From: Toxotes chatareus
Taxonomy: Eukaryota > Chordata > Actinopteri > Toxotidae
NCBI GenBank assembly: GCA_016801885.1
Contig: CM028888.1
Span: 9,568,170 to 9,632,169 of the forward strand
Length of the DNA stretch: 64,000 nucleotides
Direction: 5' to 3'
How positions within the stretch are numbered: position 1 is the first letter of the stretch; the number at the start of each line of letters is the position of its first letter. This document shows, piece after piece, positions 63,201 through 64,000 of this stretch. The notes under the pieces were generated by a model that saw only the letters and a program-made list of their open reading frames with translations, ran no database searches and was not told where the DNA came from. A program made the translations under genes and the position numbers.

Positions 63201-64000
63201 GCATGTAAGCCAAAGAAAGCAGGGGTCTAGAGATAACCTGCAATGTGCAGCGAGAATGTGGGTTTTATCTGATAATTTGTTCCACTTGCATCACCTTGGC
63301 AGAGAAATGGTTTTCTCAGTGAATGATGGGATGTAAAGCGAGACAGATAACTCCAGACCTCGAAATGTGGTCCAAATCCAAATAATATGTTTAAACTTGT
63401 CACTTCCTCTTCTGCAGTAATCCCGTGATTCCCATGTTCCTTGATTTTTGTGAACTTATTGAAGCTTTTGTGGTTTACATCCACTGTATGTACTGACCCT
63501 AAATAGGAACACGGCCACTTACTGAAGACTGCTGACTTCTTCCACACATGTATATGTATTTCTGACAGTGGATTTGTGGATTCAGCCAAGTTAAAAGGAT
63601 TCACTTTCTGTGTGACAGGATGTTCCCAAGTAACATGTTTTCACCTTGTTCTTTGAACAGCAAATGTGTATGACAGGCATCATTTTAGCATCAATCAAAC
63701 TTCAAAGACTGAGTGTCCAGACTTGACCTCCATGACCTGCTCCTGCCTTTCAAAGGTCAAGCACTATAAATGAACACTGTGGAGCCAATCACTGTTTAAA
63801 GTCATAAAACATTATTTTAACCACCAGTCAGGATCCCAAAATGTCTCTAAATGTAGATTCAGTTGTGCACACGTTTTTTTCCATTTGACATTATTGTCAG
63901 CACAAATACCGTAAGGGAAATATTATTGTCAGCATTGTTTTAAAGCAAATATATCTAAATCCTCACCAAGCTTGATGTCCCCATCCAGCATGAGGAGGAT
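44798..64000 (-). CDS. stk10: Serine/threonine kinase 10 (LOK), all but the N-terminal exons
   Basis: Exons in transcription order: 64000-63967 (partial), 61339-61267, 60252-60058, 59453-59371, 54799-54668, 52150-51800, 51568-51140, 48538-48414, 47474-47351, 47000-46821, 46578-46486, 46302-46173, 46013-45889, 45770-45582, 45499-45374, 45208-45095, 44938-44798. All junctions are GT-AG and in phase; about 880 codons. Order: end of kinase domain (ADFGVSAKN, GTPYWMAPE), acidic/proline-rich linker, then the long PKK-type coiled coil. LOK phosphorylates ezrin-radixin-moesin proteins at the cell cortex and is abundant in lymphocytes. stk10 rather than slk: DEKKDEEMRFLR, FSQQEEKRQK, and the tail CPNPSSPHKLSKFVPYQDSSTT, which aligns with human CPNPSTPSKAAKFFPY; the sh3pxd2b neighbour agrees. 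The catalytic HRD loop and N-lobe lie outside the window. Confidence 0.95.
45374..48538 (-). CDS. stk10: stk10 exons for the PKK-type coiled-coil region
   Basis: Nine exons (48538-48414 to 45499-45374) encode SKTLKRTRKFVIDGVEVSVTT, then heptad-like K/E/Q-rich helices, KQQLKDQYFLQRHQLLKKHEK, IQRSEAKTRMAMFKKSLRIN and FSQQEEKRQK. This is the conserved C-terminal dimerisation and actin/ERM-associated region of the SLK/LOK pair. Intron sizes run from about 0.1 to 0.9 kb. Confidence 0.95.
47303..47326 (-). mobile_element. Short remnant of a common vertebrate repeat
   Basis: The core ggtgtacctaataaagtg is a word seen in very many fish interspersed repeats. It sits about 25 bases from the splice donor of stk10 exon 47474-47351. 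The class is not determined, and the orientation given is nominal. Confidence 0.35.
47475..48413 (-). other. stk10 intron (0.9 kb)
   Basis: AT-rich intron between the FLR and RQEL exons. No additional feature was recognised. Confidence 0.5.
48539..51139 (-). other. stk10 intron (2.6 kb)
   Basis: It contains the retroelement-tail-like segment with a (TATTC)n end at 49561-49642 and CA-rich scattered repeats near 50090-50170. No exon was recognised. Confidence 0.55.
49561..49642 (+). mobile_element. Retroelement 3' tail with (TATTC)n
   Basis: Tttccccaagg...gggattaataaagtat followed by four TATTC units is the typical 3' end of a fish non-LTR retroelement or a SINE using that tail (consensus-like ATTTCCCC...GGGATCAATAAAGTAT). 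Only the tail is recognisable. Confidence 0.55.
51140..52150 (-). CDS. stk10: stk10 linker exons (acidic / proline-rich)
   Basis: Exons 52150-51800 (117 codons) and 51568-51140 (143 codons) encode low-complexity sequence with NPSPTTPSPTTPIPLP, SSSDSGIEDGKSTPTSEEEK and a TPTPTPTPSSAPTPVP stretch. This region is long and poorly conserved between species in the family. The open frames on the opposite strand reflect the repeated Pro/Thr codons. Confidence 0.9.
52151..54667 (-). other. stk10 intron (2.5 kb)
   Basis: AT-rich intron. No exon, RNA gene or clear repeat was recognised. Confidence 0.5.
54668..54799 (-). CDS. stk10: stk10 exon at the end of the kinase C-lobe
   Basis: It encodes HPFVRSVTSNRPLLELVAEA...EEIEDNREEGEEDDAMELT. 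HPF ends the kinase domain. The AEAKAEVMEEIED helix is almost identical in human LOK. Confidence 0.93.
54800..59370 (-). other. stk10 intron (4.6 kb) with a split fish repeat
   Basis: It holds the two halves of a common teleost repeat at 57164-57335 and 57691-57787, separated by unrelated sequence. The rest is AT-rich intronic DNA. Confidence 0.55.
57164..57787 (+). mobile_element. Teleost interspersed repeat interrupted by about 355 bases
   Basis: The left part (57164-57335) reads tgtgtgtatttgtacttcta..., gtcctcatttcttcaaaggg..., gaggttaagacttg...aggttaagtttgg. The right part (57691-57787) reads gggcttagacatatagttga..., ggttagtgttacgg, ggaatgcatgatgtcagt..., gttctcacaagtataaaagt. Together they follow a widespread fish repeat containing TTAGGTTAGGGT-like words between (TG)n-flanked ends. 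The class is uncertain. The middle does not belong to that repeat. Confidence 0.5.
59371..61339 (-). CDS. stk10: stk10 kinase C-lobe exons
   Basis: Exons 61339-61267 (ADFGVSAKNSKTLQRRDSF to GTPYW), 60252-60058 (MAPEVVMCETMKD, WSLGITLIELAQIEPPHHELNP) and 59453-59371 (SREFKDFLKKALDKNPETRP) carry the DFG motif, the activation segment, the APE motif and helix F typical of an active Ste20/GCK-V kinase. Exon junctions split two Trp codons (TG|G). Confidence 0.95.
61340..63966 (-). other. stk10 intron (2.6 kb)
   Basis: It contains a (TG)n microsatellite at 63175-63199. An open frame at 63227-63604 on the minus strand shows no known domain and no splice context, so I do not call it a gene. Confidence 0.55.
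63175..63199 (+). repeat. (TG)n microsatellite
   Basis: About 12 TG units in an stk10 intron. Confidence 0.95.
63967..64000 (-). CDS. stk10: stk10 exon cut by the window edge
   Basis: It encodes ILLMLDGDIKL(A), the strand just before DFG (human NVLMTLEGDIRLADFG). The exon continues beyond the right end of the window, where the HRD catalytic loop should lie. Confidence 0.9.

Noticed and set aside
63227..63604. 125-codon open frame on the minus strand in an stk10 intron
   Set aside because: It has no domain, no splice signals in phase and no composition unlike the intron. It is likely chance.
44798..64000. Assignment of the kinase as slk
   Set aside because: The kinase exons alone are ambiguous, but the C-terminal tail, DEKKDEEMRFLR and the sh3pxd2b neighbour favour stk10.
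1..64000. CRISPR arrays, operons, tRNA or rRNA genes
   Set aside because: None was seen. The tandem arrays present are microsatellites or the CAAGTC-word array and have no spacer-repeat structure.

Overview
This window is vertebrate nuclear DNA, almost certainly from a teleost fish. The genes are intron-rich with GT-AG splice sites. They encode animal-specific proteins, and the DNA between exons is AT-rich with microsatellites and remnants of repeat types common in fish genomes. It contains no bacterial, phage or CRISPR features. None of the three recognised genes is a single open frame. I rebuilt them by matching exon translations to known families and checking splice sites and codon phase at every junction.

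Layout. (1) 143-2468 (+): the last two coding exons of a LECT2-family gene (secreted M23-fold cytokine/hepatokine). Its upstream exons lie before the window. (2) 2469-5142: its probable 3' UTR, including a striking foldback, then a gap and a CpG-richer stretch that is probably the promoter/5' UTR of the next gene. (3) 5143-40050 (+): a complete sh3pxd2b gene (Tks4; PX domain plus four SH3 domains). It has 13 core exons giving 902 codons, plus a 36-nt in-frame candidate cassette exon. Its first five introns are 3-9 kb each. (4) 40051-44797: the sh3pxd2b 3' UTR, a short candidate minus-strand spliced transcript near 42.2-42.7 kb, and the stk10 3' UTR. (5) 44798-64000 (-): seventeen exons of stk10 (LOK, a Ste20-family kinase), running from just after the catalytic loop to the C-terminus. 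The first exons lie beyond the right edge.

How the genes relate. sh3pxd2b and stk10 are convergent and share about 4.7 kb of 3' flank. SH3PXD2B and STK10 are also neighbours on human 5q35, which helps assign the kinase to stk10 rather than its paralogue slk. The C-terminal residues of the kinase support this independently. Both proteins act at the cortical actin cytoskeleton: Tks4 as a podosome/invadopodium scaffold, LOK as an ezrin-radixin-moesin kinase. There is no sign that they form an operon-like unit.

The points most worth following up are the cassette exon in the sh3pxd2b PX-SH3 linker, the candidate spliced transcript between the two convergent genes, the altered zinc-ligand position in the LECT2-like protein, the foldback in its 3' UTR, and a fish repeat split by an unrelated insertion near 57.2-57.8 kb. 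I did not find a new multi-gene system.
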